Under the pieces are notes generated by a model, which had not been told where the DNA came from, did not search any database, and saw only the letters and a program-made list of their open reading frames with translations. The position numbers and the translations under genes are program-made. Positions 52,100 to 60,419 of a stretch of 64,000 nt of DNA are shown piece after piece. Location: NCBI GenBank assembly GCA_017615475.1, contig JAGAAC010000005.1, forward strand, positions 1-64,000, read 5' to 3'. Every line of letters starts with the position of its first letter. Within the stretch, counting starts at the first letter, position 1. The stretch is from Clostridia bacterium (GTDB taxonomy: Bacteria; Bacillota; Clostridia; Christensenellales; Aristaeellaceae).

Positions 52100-53463
52100 T
52101 ACTTCTTCACCTCAATCAGATGTCCGCTTTCCTTCATTGCGTTGATAATATAATCCACATTCTTTTCGCATTCTTCCGTGCTGGTTGCTTCACTCATCAC
52201 GCGAAGCACAGGTTCCGTGCCGCTCTTGCGCAGCAGCACACGGCCTGTATCACCGAGCTGTTCCGTGCAGTGATTGACCGCATCCATAACCGCCTGCTCA
52301 GCCAGTGTTCCGTCTTTATCATCGACAACAACATTTTTCAGCACCTGTGGGTACATCTTGCAGGGCTCAGCCAGGATGGACAGCGGCAGCTGGGTGTCAA
52401 TCATCACTTCCATCAGCATGATGGCGGTAATCAGGCCGTCGCCTGTACGGGCATGCTTGCGGAAAATGATATGGCCGCTCTGTTCTCCGCCGATCAGGTG
52501 ATTATAGGCCTTCATGTTTTCATAAACATACCTGTCACCAACCGCTGTTTTCTCATAATTGATTCCGGCATTGTCCAGTGCCTTGTACAGGCCGAAATTG
52601 CTCATGATGGTGGTAACGACCGTATTGCTCGGCAGCTGTCCCTTGCTTTTCAGGTATTTGGCGCAGATATACATGATTTTGTCGCCGTTGACTTCATTGC
52701 CGTTTTCATCCACCGCCAGGCAGCGGTCCGCATCGCCGTCAAAAGCAAAGCCGACATCCAGCTTGTTTTCCTTCACATATTCCTTCAGGGATTCAATATG
52801 GGTGCTGCCGCAGTTTTTATTGATATTGAGCCCGTCCGGTTTGTTATGAATCACATAGGTTTTCGCTCCGAGTGCGTTGAAAACCGCAGGACCGATCATC
52901 CAGCTGCTGCCGTTGGAGCAGTCCAGCGCCACCTTATGATCATCAAACGGGCGTGTTGCCAGGTTGGTCAGGTATCCGATGTATCTGTTCCGGCCTGTGT
53001 AGAAGTCAACCGTACATCCGATCCTGTCTTCCGCGGCGAAGGGGATTTCTTCCGTCTTACCGTCGATATAGTCCTCGATGGCGTCCTGAAGATCATCATC
53101 CATCTTTTCGCCTTTACCGTTCATCAGTTTGATACCGTTGTCGTAAAAAGCGTTATGGCTTGCGGAAATCATGACTCCGCAGTCAAAATCTTCCGTTCTT
53201 GTAATATAACTGACGCAGGGGGTCGTGGTAACGTGAAGCAGATAAGCATCCGCACCGGAAGAAGTAATGCCGGCAGCCAATGCGCTTTCATACATATATG
53301 AAGAGCGGCGTGTGTCCTTGCCGATCACGATTCTTGCTTTATCGTCCAGATGCTTTTTTCCGTAATACCATCCGAGGTAACGGCCGGTTTTAAAAGCGTG
53401 CTCCGCTGTCAGCACAACACCTGCTTTTCCGCGAAATCCGTCTGTTCCGAAATATCTTCCCAT
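52099..53463 (-). CDS. glmM: Phosphoglucosamine mutase
   Basis: Interconverts glucosamine 6-phosphate and glucosamine 1-phosphate for UDP-GlcNAc synthesis. 454 residues beginning MGRYFGTDGFRGKAG. The active-site serine lies in GVMISASHNAFYDNGIKL near residue 103 (most GlmM have ASHNP; here Ala follows Asn), the metal-binding loop is DGDADRCLAV, and the sugar-binding and phosphate-binding motifs (GGEQSGHII; LRKSGTEPVLRVM) are present. The start at 53463 is chosen because GGAGG precedes it by six bases, whereas the ATG two codons earlier overlaps that element. A consensus promoter lies at 53528-53556. Confidence 0.96.
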   Translation of the reverse strand: MGRYFGTDGFRGKAGVVLTAEHAFKTGRYLGWYYGKKHLDDKARIVIGKDTRRSSYMYESALAAGITSSGADAYLLHVTTTPCVSYITRTEDFDCGVMISASHNAFYDNGIKLMNGKGEKMDDDLQDAIEDYIDGKTEEIPFAAEDRIGCTVDFYTGRNRYIGYLTNLATRPFDDHKVALDCSNGSSWMIGPAVFNALGAKTYVIHNKPDGLNINKNCGSTHIESLKEYVKENKLDVGFAFDGDADRCLAVDENGNEVNGDKIMYICAKYLKSKGQLPSNTVVTTIMSNFGLYKALDNAGINYEKTAVGDRYVYENMKAYNHLIGGEQSGHIIFRKHARTGDGLITAIMLMEVMIDTQLPLSILAEPCKMYPQVLKNVVVDDKDGTLAEQAVMDAVNHCTEQLGDTGRVLLRKSGTEPVLRVMSEATSTEECEKNVDYIINAMKESGHLIEVKK

Positions 53464-53527
53464 ATTCATCCTCCTTTTTCAGTACCGGTACAGGTAAAAC
53501 GTCAGTCTTTTGCTAAAAATCAGATGT

Positions 53528-53556
53528 ATTATAACGTCTTATTTTTCGATTGTCAA
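53528..53556 (-). promoter_or_regulatory. Consensus promoter for glmM
   Basis: TTGACA (53556-53551) and TATAAT (53533-53528) are perfect and 17 bases apart. The leader to the ATG at 53463 is about 58 bases; no glmS-type ribozyme or riboswitch is visible. Confidence 0.85.
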
Positions 53557-53622
53557 TACAGGATATGGTGGCTGCACGGGATAAGCCATACTAACAGTCT
53601 GCAGCCGTTTCTTTATTACGGT

Positions 53623-53652
53623 TTGACTTTCCGTTTGCGCCTATGTCATAAT
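53623..53652 (+). promoter_or_regulatory. Promoter for the coiled-coil/SH3 protein
   Basis: TTGACT (53623-53628) and CATAAT (53647-53652) are 18 bases apart. The start would fall near 53659, leaving a leader of about 58 bases with GGGAGG at 53702-53707. It lies divergently from the glmM promoter. Confidence 0.5.
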
Positions 53653-53716
53653 GATAGCAATACATTGTTATTCTCTTTTTTCTGAATGCCAGGCATCCTC
53701 CGGGAGGTTTTTTCCG

Positions 53717-55633
53717 ATGAAAAAAGGCTTTTCCTTTACGCTCATCGCGATGCTGATTGTGCTGTCAGTTGTCCTAGGCGTTCTTTATCTCACAAACAAT
53801 CAGGAAAAAAACAGGAAAATCGAAGTTCTCTCCGCTGAACTGGCATTCCGTGACCTGGCTATTCAGGAACTGAACGAATCCGCCGCCCGGCAGTCCTCTG
53901 AAATCAATGGTCTGGAGAATAAGCTGTCTGAGGCTGACACCCTGCTTTCAGACCGGGACGAACAGATCCGGCTTCTCAGCGCGGATATTGATTCAAAAGA
54001 TCAGCAGATTGTTACCCTGACCGGAGATCTGGATGCGCAGTCCGCCAGAATTGAGGAATATACGGCATCCATAGAAAGTAAATCGGCGGAAATCCTGTCA
54101 GTTTCCGCCGATGCGGAACAAAAAGCCCTCCTGATCAGCAGCCTGAATACCAGTCTCTCTGAAAAAGAATCACAGATTGCAGCACTGCAGGCCGATGTCA
54201 AATCAAAAGAATCCGAAATCCTCAGTCTGTCTGAAGAACTGAATAATCAAAGCACACAAATCGAATCATTTTCCGCCCGGATTGCCGATCTGGCTTCAGC
54301 TGCCCTGGAGGCTGAAAGTCTTTCCGCATCACAGAAAGGCCGTATTGAGGAACTGGAAAACACCATTGGAGAAAAGGACGCTGTGATTGCAAAGCAGGAA
54401 GCGGCCTTGGCTGAGCAGTCCCGTCAGATAGCAGATCTTCAGGAAACCGTACAGCTGAATGCAGATTCCGATTCAAAAGCAGATTTGAACGAAATCACAG
54501 ATAATAAATCGGATTCCGATACTGTCAGCAATACAGAAGGCGCATTCATTCCGTCGGCGGAAAATAATCCTTCCCGTATTGAAGAACTGGAATCAGAAGT
54601 TTCCGCACAGGCTTCCGAGATTCTTTCCCTCAGCGCTTCCCTGTCTGAAAAAACGCAGGAGCTTGATAAAGCTTCCTCAGAAGCAGAAGGCTATACCCTT
54701 CGGATCGGTGAACTCGAGTCCGCCCTTTCTGAAAAGGAAGAGCAGCTTCTGAGCCTGGCCGAAGAAGATTCAGAGAAGGAAACACGTATTCAGGAACTGG
54801 AAGCCGTTCTCTCAGAAAGCATCAGTGAAGCAGCAGGCCTGAAGGAGGAATCATCAGGCCTGTCTGCCAGGCTGTCTTCGCTCGCCTCCGATCTGGCAGC
54901 GAAAGAAATACAGATTCAGGAGCTCCGAAGCAGTCTTTCTGAGCAGGCTGAACAGAACGAATTGATTCGGAAAGAGCTTTCCGAAAAAGAAGAACAGATT
55001 CTTCAGCTGACATCTGATCTTACCTCGAACAGTCAGAAAATAGAGAAGCTTGAAGCAGATGTTACAAACCGGGATTCAAGAATTGATAACCTGAACAATG
55101 AGGTCACCAGCAGGGATAACACCATCAAAACCCTTTCAGATGATCTTTCGGATAAAAAAAATGAGGTCAGCCAGCTCAAGGAAGATATCCTCAGCTCTTC
55201 CGGTGAAAGCGAAATTCTGAAAAGCGGCATTAGCAGCAGGGATGAGCTGATCAGTTCCCTGCAGGCGGAAAACTCTTCCCTTGAAGAACAGCAGCTTGTC
55301 TACTCCGAAAGAATTGAGGGTTTGCAGAACCTCTTCATTGACACCTTCGTTTCCTCTTCAGGCACTTCCCTCTCCCTTTCCGATGATTCCGGAATACAGG
55401 TCATCAGAAGATTCAGAATCAGGGATACAGACAGCCCGAATGTTCATAAAACGCCGTCCCTCTCCTCCCGTGTAGTCGGCCATGCAAAATCCTCTGTTGA
55501 ATATGAGGTTCTGGACATTGCTTCCAACGGCATGTATAAAATCAAACTTGAAAACGGAAAGGAAGGATGGATCCATCCTTCCGTCGGAACACTGAAAATA
55601 CTAGAGTTTGATTTCAATCAGGAAACTCCCTGA
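53717..55633 (+). CDS. Single-pass coiled-coil protein with C-terminal SH3-like domain
   Basis: Not a recognised named family; 638 residues. One N-terminal membrane segment (about 6-26, FTLIAMLIVLSVVLGVLYLTN) is followed by some 520 residues of near-continuous coiled coil built from repeats rich in Ser, Glu, Leu, Lys (such as SEKEEQI, LTSDL, ELESEVSAQ) and a C-terminal SH3b-type domain (about 560-630, VRRFRIRDTDSPNVHKTPSLSSRVVGHAKSS...EGWIHPSVG). GGGAGG precedes the ATG by nine bases; an in-frame upstream ATG at 53651 lies within the -10 box. It probably projects from the membrane across the wall, with the SH3 end binding wall or another ligand; function unproven. Confidence 0.8.
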   Translation: MKKGFSFTLIAMLIVLSVVLGVLYLTNNQEKNRKIEVLSAELAFRDLAIQELNESAARQSSEINGLENKLSEADTLLSDRDEQIRLLSADIDSKDQQIVTLTGDLDAQSARIEEYTASIESKSAEILSVSADAEQKALLISSLNTSLSEKESQIAALQADVKSKESEILSLSEELNNQSTQIESFSARIADLASAALEAESLSASQKGRIEELENTIGEKDAVIAKQEAALAEQSRQIADLQETVQLNADSDSKADLNEITDNKSDSDTVSNTEGAFIPSAENNPSRIEELESEVSAQASEILSLSASLSEKTQELDKASSEAEGYTLRIGELESALSEKEEQLLSLAEEDSEKETRIQELEAVLSESISEAAGLKEESSGLSARLSSLASDLAAKEIQIQELRSSLSEQAEQNELIRKELSEKEEQILQLTSDLTSNSQKIEKLEADVTNRDSRIDNLNNEVTSRDNTIKTLSDDLSDKKNEVSQLKEDILSSSGESEILKSGISSRDELISSLQAENSSLEEQQLVYSERIEGLQNLFIDTFVSSSGTSLSLSDDSGIQVIRRFRIRDTDSPNVHKTPSLSSRVVGHAKSSVEYEVLDIASNGMYKIKLENGKEGWIHPSVGTLKILEFDFNQETP

Positions 55634-55659
55634 GGAACAGAAAACCCGTACGGATACAA

Positions 55660-55688
55660 AAAAGCAGCGTGTTCAGCACGCTGCTTTT
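55660..55688. terminator. Bidirectional terminator between the SH3 protein and tRNA-Leu
   Basis: GCAGCGTG (55664-55671) pairs with CACGCTGC (55677-55684) around loop TTCAG; a run of A (55658-55663) precedes and TTTT (55685-55688) follows, so the hairpin can terminate both the plus-strand gene and the minus-strand tRNA. Confidence 0.8.
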
Positions 55689-55689
55689 C

Positions 55690-55774
55690 TGGTGCGGTTG
55701 GCGGGACTCGAACCCGCACGCTTTATGGGCAGGGGATTTTAAGTCCCCGGTGTCTGCCATTCCACCACAACCGC
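55690..55774 (-). tRNA. tRNA-Leu (anticodon UAA)
   Basis: 85 bases including an encoded CCA (TGG at 55690-55692). The acceptor GCGGTTG pairs with CAACCGC, discriminator A. The anticodon stem GGGGA/TCCCC encloses a seven-base loop CTTAAAA with anticodon TAA at positions 34-36 (UUA codons). A long variable arm, as in Leu tRNAs, and the T-arm GCGGG-TTCGAGT-CCCGC complete the fold. Confidence 0.95.
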
Positions 55775-55783
55775 ATTGCGGAT

Positions 55784-55813
55784 AGTATACCATCTGAGCG
55801 AAATAAGCGTCAA
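55784..55813 (-). promoter_or_regulatory. Promoter for tRNA-Leu
   Basis: TTGACG (55813-55808) and TATACT (55789-55784) are 18 bases apart on the minus strand, ending about ten bases before the tRNA 5' end. It lies just past the rsmG stop codon. Confidence 0.65.
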
Positions 55814-55826
55814 GCCGTTGTTCGGG

Positions 55827-56546
55827 TTACAAACCCAGCGGTTTGTTTTTCGGAGTTCCCGCTTTTCTCGGGTACTGAGCGGATGTATGCTGGATTTTTC
55901 TGACCGGCAGGATCATATGATCCCATTCACGGCCGAAGACAGTACTTTTAACCGGCATTTCCAGACGGCCTCCCAGCAGGTGGGCAGCTTTCCTCCCCGC
56001 TTCAGTTTCCTCTTTCAGTGCGGGGCCTTTCCAGCAGAGTGCATAGCCGTCCACTTTCACATAAGGAAGAAGATACTCACATAAAACATTCAGAGGCGCC
56101 AGAGCCCTTGCTGCTGCAATATCATACTGTTCTCTCAGTTCTGCTTTCCGGGCGCCGTCCTCTGCCCGGGCATGAATAATGGTGATATTCTCAGATTCTG
56201 TTGCTTCAGAAACCGCTTTCAGGAAAGACAGCCGTTTCTGCTGGGCATCAAGCAGCGTAACCTGCAGTTCCGGGCAGGCAAGCGCGAGAACCATGCCGGG
56301 AAATCCCGCTCCGGTTCCCACATCAATCAGTTTCATGTTTTCCTTAACCAGTCCGGTTCTGAGCACCGTCAGGCTGTCGATGAAATGCTTGTCAACCGTT
56401 TCTTCATCATCCGTTACAGCCGTCAGATCCATCCTGCTGTTCCATTCCCGAAGCAGTTCAAGATAGATTTTCAGTTTTTCCGGAAGGTTCTCCCTGAACG
56501 GTATTTCATTCTGTTCAAGGCTTAGCCTGATTTGTCTGATCTCCAT
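55827..56546 (-). CDS. rsmG: 16S rRNA (guanine 527-N7)-methyltransferase
   Basis: SAM-dependent methyltransferase acting on 16S rRNA, often called GidB. 239 residues with the SAM-binding LIDVGTGAGFPGMVLALACPELQVTLLDAQQKRLSFL near residue 73 and the ARALAPLNVLCEYLLP motif downstream. It lies last in a run with mnmE, whose usual partner mnmG is not here. No terminator is visible before the tRNA promoter. Confidence 0.96.
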   Translation of the reverse strand: MEIRQIRLSLEQNEIPFRENLPEKLKIYLELLREWNSRMDLTAVTDDEETVDKHFIDSLTVLRTGLVKENMKLIDVGTGAGFPGMVLALACPELQVTLLDAQQKRLSFLKAVSEATESENITIIHARAEDGARKAELREQYDIAAARALAPLNVLCEYLLPYVKVDGYALCWKGPALKEETEAGRKAAHLLGGRLEMPVKSTVFGREWDHMILPVRKIQHTSAQYPRKAGTPKNKPLGL

Positions 56547-56549
56547 ATT

Positions 56550-57182
56550 TCACTCCAGCGGCAGATGCAGGTATTTTACGCCCCAGTATTTACACCATGA
56601 CAAAGCTTCCCGCGCGTGGTTTCTCAGCCAGTATTCAGGTTTGCAGGGGCTTCCCATTCCGCAGGCGTCAAAACCAAGGTCTTTGGCCAGTGCCATGGCA
56701 CGCGGAACATGATAATCGCTTGTGACGATCAGCACTTTATGAATTCCCTGCATTCCGTTCAGTAAAGCGGCCGCGTTTTTCAGGTTCTGGTTTGTGTTGA
56801 AAGAGTCAGGATCCGTCAGAATATCCTGTTCCTGAACACCTTTCTCCACAAGATAGGTCTTCATGGCTTCCGCCTCCGGAACAGGTTCATCCTTTCCCTG
56901 CGCACCACAGACAACCACAGGTACTTTTTTCTGTACATAGGCATCATAAGCCGCGTCCAGCCGCCATCCCAGCTGAACGTTCGGGGTGCCGTCCCGTTTC
57001 ACCTGGGCACCGAGAACAATTATTGCATCATAACGGTCGGCATCAGGCACTGAAGTCGGCACACTCCCTTCACGAATACAAACATAGGCAACGATCCCCG
57101 CATAGGCTATGACTACGGCAGCAGCCAGCAGGATCAGCAGTTTCACAACCTTTGGCAAAGCTTTTTTTCTTTTTTCAGTCAT
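56550..57182 (-). CDS. YdcF/SanA family membrane protein
   Basis: 210-residue protein with one N-terminal membrane segment (about 13-34, LLILLAAAVVIAYAGIVAYVCI) and a DUF218/YdcF domain: YDAIIVLGAQVKRDGTPNVQLGWRLDAAY, then VVVCGAQGKDEPVPEAEAMKTYLV and VLIVTSDYHVPRAMALA. Family members such as SanA affect envelope properties in E. coli, but the biochemical activity is unknown. It sits two bases after radC and three before rsmG. Confidence 0.87.
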   Translation of the reverse strand: MTEKRKKALPKVVKLLILLAAAVVIAYAGIVAYVCIREGSVPTSVPDADRYDAIIVLGAQVKRDGTPNVQLGWRLDAAYDAYVQKKVPVVVCGAQGKDEPVPEAEAMKTYLVEKGVQEQDILTDPDSFNTNQNLKNAAALLNGMQGIHKVLIVTSDYHVPRAMALAKDLGFDACGMGSPCKPEYWLRNHAREALSWCKYWGVKYLHLPLE

Positions 57183-57184
57183 TT

Positions 57185-57886
57185 TTATTTTCCTTTTATC
57201 CTGTAATCAATGTCTCCGTGCTGAATCATACTGTACGTCCTGTCGCCCGCCACAATGATGTGATCAAGCAGGAGAATGCCGACACCGTTCAGCAGCCGCT
57301 GAAGCTGCAGCGTGGATGCAATATCCTCCGGTGAAGGCGCGCAGGTGCCGCCGGGATGATTATGGCACAAAAGAACGCTGTGCGCGTTGTAGTTCAGCGC
57401 TGTTTCCAGAACCATCCGGGGATAGGCGGATACTTCGCTCAGGGAACCCTCGGATATTTTCCTGCGTCCCAGCACATTGCATTTGGCATTGAGAGAAATC
57501 ACATAAAAACGTTCGGTCCGCTCGCCGGCCAGAACAGAGAGGCAGTAGTCCTCAGCTTCCCTGCTGTTGCCGATCTTGTCCGGCACCGTCATTGCGCATC
57601 TGTGCCACACTCTTGTCAGCGGTACCACCATGCTGATCAGCGTTGCCTGCTGCTGTCCTATCCCATGAACCGTCATCAGTTGTTCCGGCCTTGCCTCCAG
57701 AACCCCCTTCAGGCTTCCGAACCTGTCCAGCAGTTCATGGGCCAGCGGATTGGTATCGCCCCTTGTATTGGCATAAAACAGCAGAAGTTCCAGAATCTGA
57801 TGATCTTCAAAATTTTCAAATCCCTTGTCGCGGATAAAACGTGCCCTCATTTTTTCACGATGGCCCGCATGAATGTTCTCATCCAT
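57185..57886 (-). CDS. radC: RadC family JAB-domain protein
   Basis: 233 residues with an N-terminal helix-hairpin-helix-like part and a JAB/MPN metal-binding domain, LCHNHPGGTCAPSPEDI (the HxH...D zinc motif at about residue 175-190). Members are called DNA repair protein RadC, but the role is not well established. Three bases after the iron-dependent dehydrogenase and two before the YdcF-like gene. Confidence 0.9.
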   Translation of the reverse strand: MDENIHAGHREKMRARFIRDKGFENFEDHQILELLLFYANTRGDTNPLAHELLDRFGSLKGVLEARPEQLMTVHGIGQQQATLISMVVPLTRVWHRCAMTVPDKIGNSREAEDYCLSVLAGERTERFYVISLNAKCNVLGRRKISEGSLSEVSAYPRMVLETALNYNAHSVLLCHNHPGGTCAPSPEDIASTLQLQRLLNGVGILLLDHIIVAGDRTYSMIQHGDIDYRIKGK

Positions 57887-57889
57887 TCC

Positions 57890-59026
57890 TTATCCCCTCC
57901 CGTAGTATTTCCAGATATCCAGGCACGCCAGCTTTTCATTCTCCCTGAGGGGGGTCATAGCCCTCCGGTACGCGGCTTTGATTTCTTCCTTTGTCATTTT
58001 TACCGGATGGTTGTTCAGTCGTTCCACATTGACGGAATCCGCCAGTTCGTCCAGCACTTCGTCATCCGGTACGGGCGGAATGCTCATTTCCAGATCATAC
58101 AGAATCCCCTTCAGCAGTTTGGGAGCCATCCTCATATCCCCGAGCCGCATTTTTTCGCTTAAATCCCGCAGGGTTTCCTGCATTTCTTCTTTCTCCTGCA
58201 TCATTTCCCACAGGGTCGGAAGCGTAATCATGCAGGCATGCCCGTGGGCAAGTCCCATCCGTTTGGTCAGCATATAGGACATGGCATGGGCGGCGGTTGT
58301 TCTCGTGATCTGTATTGCCTTGCCGCTCTGATAGCTGGCATCCAGCATTTCCTCGGCGGCATGCGGATCCCCGTCCAGATAGTTTTTCAGGTTATCCAGC
58401 ACACCGATGATGGCAAGATAGGCATGAACCCTGCTGTCATCGTTTGCCCCCCTGCTCCAGTAGCTTTCAATTCCCTGCGCCAGCGCATCCAAAGCACAGG
58501 ATTTTTTATGATACGGAGGAAGGGAGTCAAGGAGCGACGCATCCAGGATAACTCCATCCGGCTTCAGCATTTCATGATTCAGGCTTACCTTGATCCCATT
58601 CACATAGGCAACCGCAATCTGTGTTGCTTCGGATCCCGTTCCGGCGGTTCCCGGAACCGCAATATGGGGACAGGCTATTTTGTTTTTCAGGCAGCTGTGA
58701 ATAATGTCATCTTCGCATTCAGCGTTCAGCCGTGCCTTTATGGCCTTGGCAGTATCAATACTTGAACCGCCTCCGATGGAGATCAGGCCGTCACAGCCTT
58801 CCCGGGCAAAGAGGGCCGCGCCTTCTTCCGTATCAGCAAGATCAGGATTTGCATGAAAATCCGAGAAGACAGGAGATGATAAAAGCCACGGATTCTTTTT
58901 CATCAGCGTTCCGGTCAGAGGCTCCATCCCTACAATCATCGGTTTGCGGATTTCCAGCTTTCCGGTCATTTCCGGAAGCCGTTTCAGAGAATCCCGGCCC
59001 CGCATTACTTTCTGATAGCCAGCCAT
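57890..59026 (-). CDS. Iron-containing alcohol dehydrogenase, hydroxyethylphosphonate-dehydrogenase-like
   Basis: 378-residue group III, iron-dependent alcohol dehydrogenase. The NAD-binding GGGSSIDTAKAIKA lies near residue 100, then GTAGTGSEATQIAVAYVNG; metal ligands are in CALDALAQGIESYWS, TTAAHAMSY and GLAHGHACM. The SYWS stretch and HGHAC region look most like hydroxyethylphosphonate/phosphonoacetaldehyde reductase members, though I rank other alcohols as possible substrates. GGAGGG precedes the ATG. Its neighbours mnmE and radC suggest nothing about substrate, and no PEP mutase or decarboxylase gene is in the window. Confidence 0.82.
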   Translation of the reverse strand: MAGYQKVMRGRDSLKRLPEMTGKLEIRKPMIVGMEPLTGTLMKKNPWLLSSPVFSDFHANPDLADTEEGAALFAREGCDGLISIGGGSSIDTAKAIKARLNAECEDDIIHSCLKNKIACPHIAVPGTAGTGSEATQIAVAYVNGIKVSLNHEMLKPDGVILDASLLDSLPPYHKKSCALDALAQGIESYWSRGANDDSRVHAYLAIIGVLDNLKNYLDGDPHAAEEMLDASYQSGKAIQITRTTAAHAMSYMLTKRMGLAHGHACMITLPTLWEMMQEKEEMQETLRDLSEKMRLGDMRMAPKLLKGILYDLEMSIPPVPDDEVLDELADSVNVERLNNHPVKMTKEEIKAAYRRAMTPLRENEKLACLDIWKYYGRG

Positions 59027-59050
59027 ATTGCCATCCCTCCGGTCGTTTGT

Positions 59051-60403
59051 TTATTTGCCAACGCAGAACTGCGCGAAAATCCTGTCAAGCAGTTTCTCAT
59101 CCGCGCTGTCGCCGGTAATCTCACTCAGCGCTGCTTGCGCTTCCTGCAGGTCTGTTGAAGCCACATCGGGCGTATAATGTTCCAGTGTATTCATCGCGTC
59201 CTTCAGATGCTGAACAGCGCGTTTTACAGCATCGAGATGCCTGGGCTGTGTCAGGACCAGCTGGTCAGAAATTTCAACGAAGGCTGCCAGATACTGACGA
59301 AGCGGTTTCATGCTTTCAGGATCCTTTGCCGAAACAGTGATACAGCACACGTCCGGCCGTATGGCATGAACGGTTTCTTCTGAAACAGCCTGGGGAAGAT
59401 CTGTTTTGTTGATGACCACAGCGCCTTTGCCGCTGAAATGTTCCAGCAGTTCCCTGTCATCCCGGTTCAGCGTTTCCGTGCCGTCCAGAATCAGAAGCGT
59501 GGCGTCCGCCTCCTGCCTGGCCTTTTCACTGCGCTCCACACCGATTTTTTCCACCGGGTCTTCCGTTTCCCTTATCCCTGCCGTATCGGTAAGGACAATC
59601 CTGAAGCCGTTGATACACATCTCACCGGACACCGTGTCCCGTGTTGTTCCGGGAATATTGGTAACAATAGCTCGGTCTTCTCCCAGAAGCGCGTTCAGGA
59701 TACTGCTTTTCCCCACATTCGGACGGCCGATCAGTGCCACCTGCAGTCCCTGGTAAATCAGGCGGCTGGCGTGCTCGTCAACAGCCGTTTCCAGTTCTGA
59801 AATCAACTTCTCAAGGCCCTGTTTCAGTACCCCGGTGCCTTCTTCATCCGAGATTTCTTCCGGGTAGTCAATACAGGCAGCCAGTCCTGCCTGAAGTCCG
59901 TACAGTTCATCCGCAAAGGAGCGGACAAAAGAGGATGCGCCGCCGTTCAGCTGCCTTACGGCAGCTTTATGCGCCTGCTCTCCTCCGGCTGAGATCATAT
60001 CCATCACCGCCTCAGCCCTGCTGAGATCCACACGTCCGTTCAGGAAAGCCCTCCGTGTAAACTCACCGGCCTCCGCCAGCCTGGCGCCTTCTTTCAGGCA
60101 CAGCTCAAGGACGCGCTGAACCACGTACCTTCCGCCGTGCAGCTGGATTTCCGCAACATCCTCCCTGGTATAACTCCGCGGCGCGCGCATAATCACAGCC
60201 ATGCACTCGTCCAGGATCCCGTTTCCGTCAGTTATCCAGCCGTAGGTCAGCCTGTGCGATTCCATGACGGCCTGATCCCTGCCGGCAGGACGAAATATCC
60301 GCTGCAGGATTTTTTCGGCTTCCGGTCCGCTCATTCTGATGATGCCGATGCCTCCCGATCCCGGTGCGGTGGCAATAGCGGCAATAGTATCTTGTCTGAT
60401 CAT
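59051..60403 (-). CDS. mnmE: tRNA modification GTPase MnmE
   Basis: GTPase that, with MnmG, adds the carboxymethylaminomethyl group to uridine 34 of tRNAs. 450 residues: N-terminal tetrahydrofolate-binding domain (1-118), helical part, G domain with GRPNVGKSSILNALL near residue 225 and DTAGIR, and the C-terminal FCVGK motif (CxGK with the catalytic cysteine). Sixteen bases after rpe. Usually adjacent to mnmG, which is absent here. Confidence 0.97.
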   Translation of the reverse strand: MIRQDTIAAIATAPGSGGIGIIRMSGPEAEKILQRIFRPAGRDQAVMESHRLTYGWITDGNGILDECMAVIMRAPRSYTREDVAEIQLHGGRYVVQRVLELCLKEGARLAEAGEFTRRAFLNGRVDLSRAEAVMDMISAGGEQAHKAAVRQLNGGASSFVRSFADELYGLQAGLAACIDYPEEISDEEGTGVLKQGLEKLISELETAVDEHASRLIYQGLQVALIGRPNVGKSSILNALLGEDRAIVTNIPGTTRDTVSGEMCINGFRIVLTDTAGIRETEDPVEKIGVERSEKARQEADATLLILDGTETLNRDDRELLEHFSGKGAVVINKTDLPQAVSEETVHAIRPDVCCITVSAKDPESMKPLRQYLAAFVEISDQLVLTQPRHLDAVKRAVQHLKDAMNTLEHYTPDVASTDLQEAQAALSEITGDSADEKLLDRIFAQFCVGK

Positions 60404-60419
60404 ATTCCTTTATGCGCGC

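Noticed and set aside
55827..55850. GGGTT/AACCC hairpin at the rsmG stop codon, considered as terminator
   Set aside because: Stem is only five base pairs and no U-tract follows.
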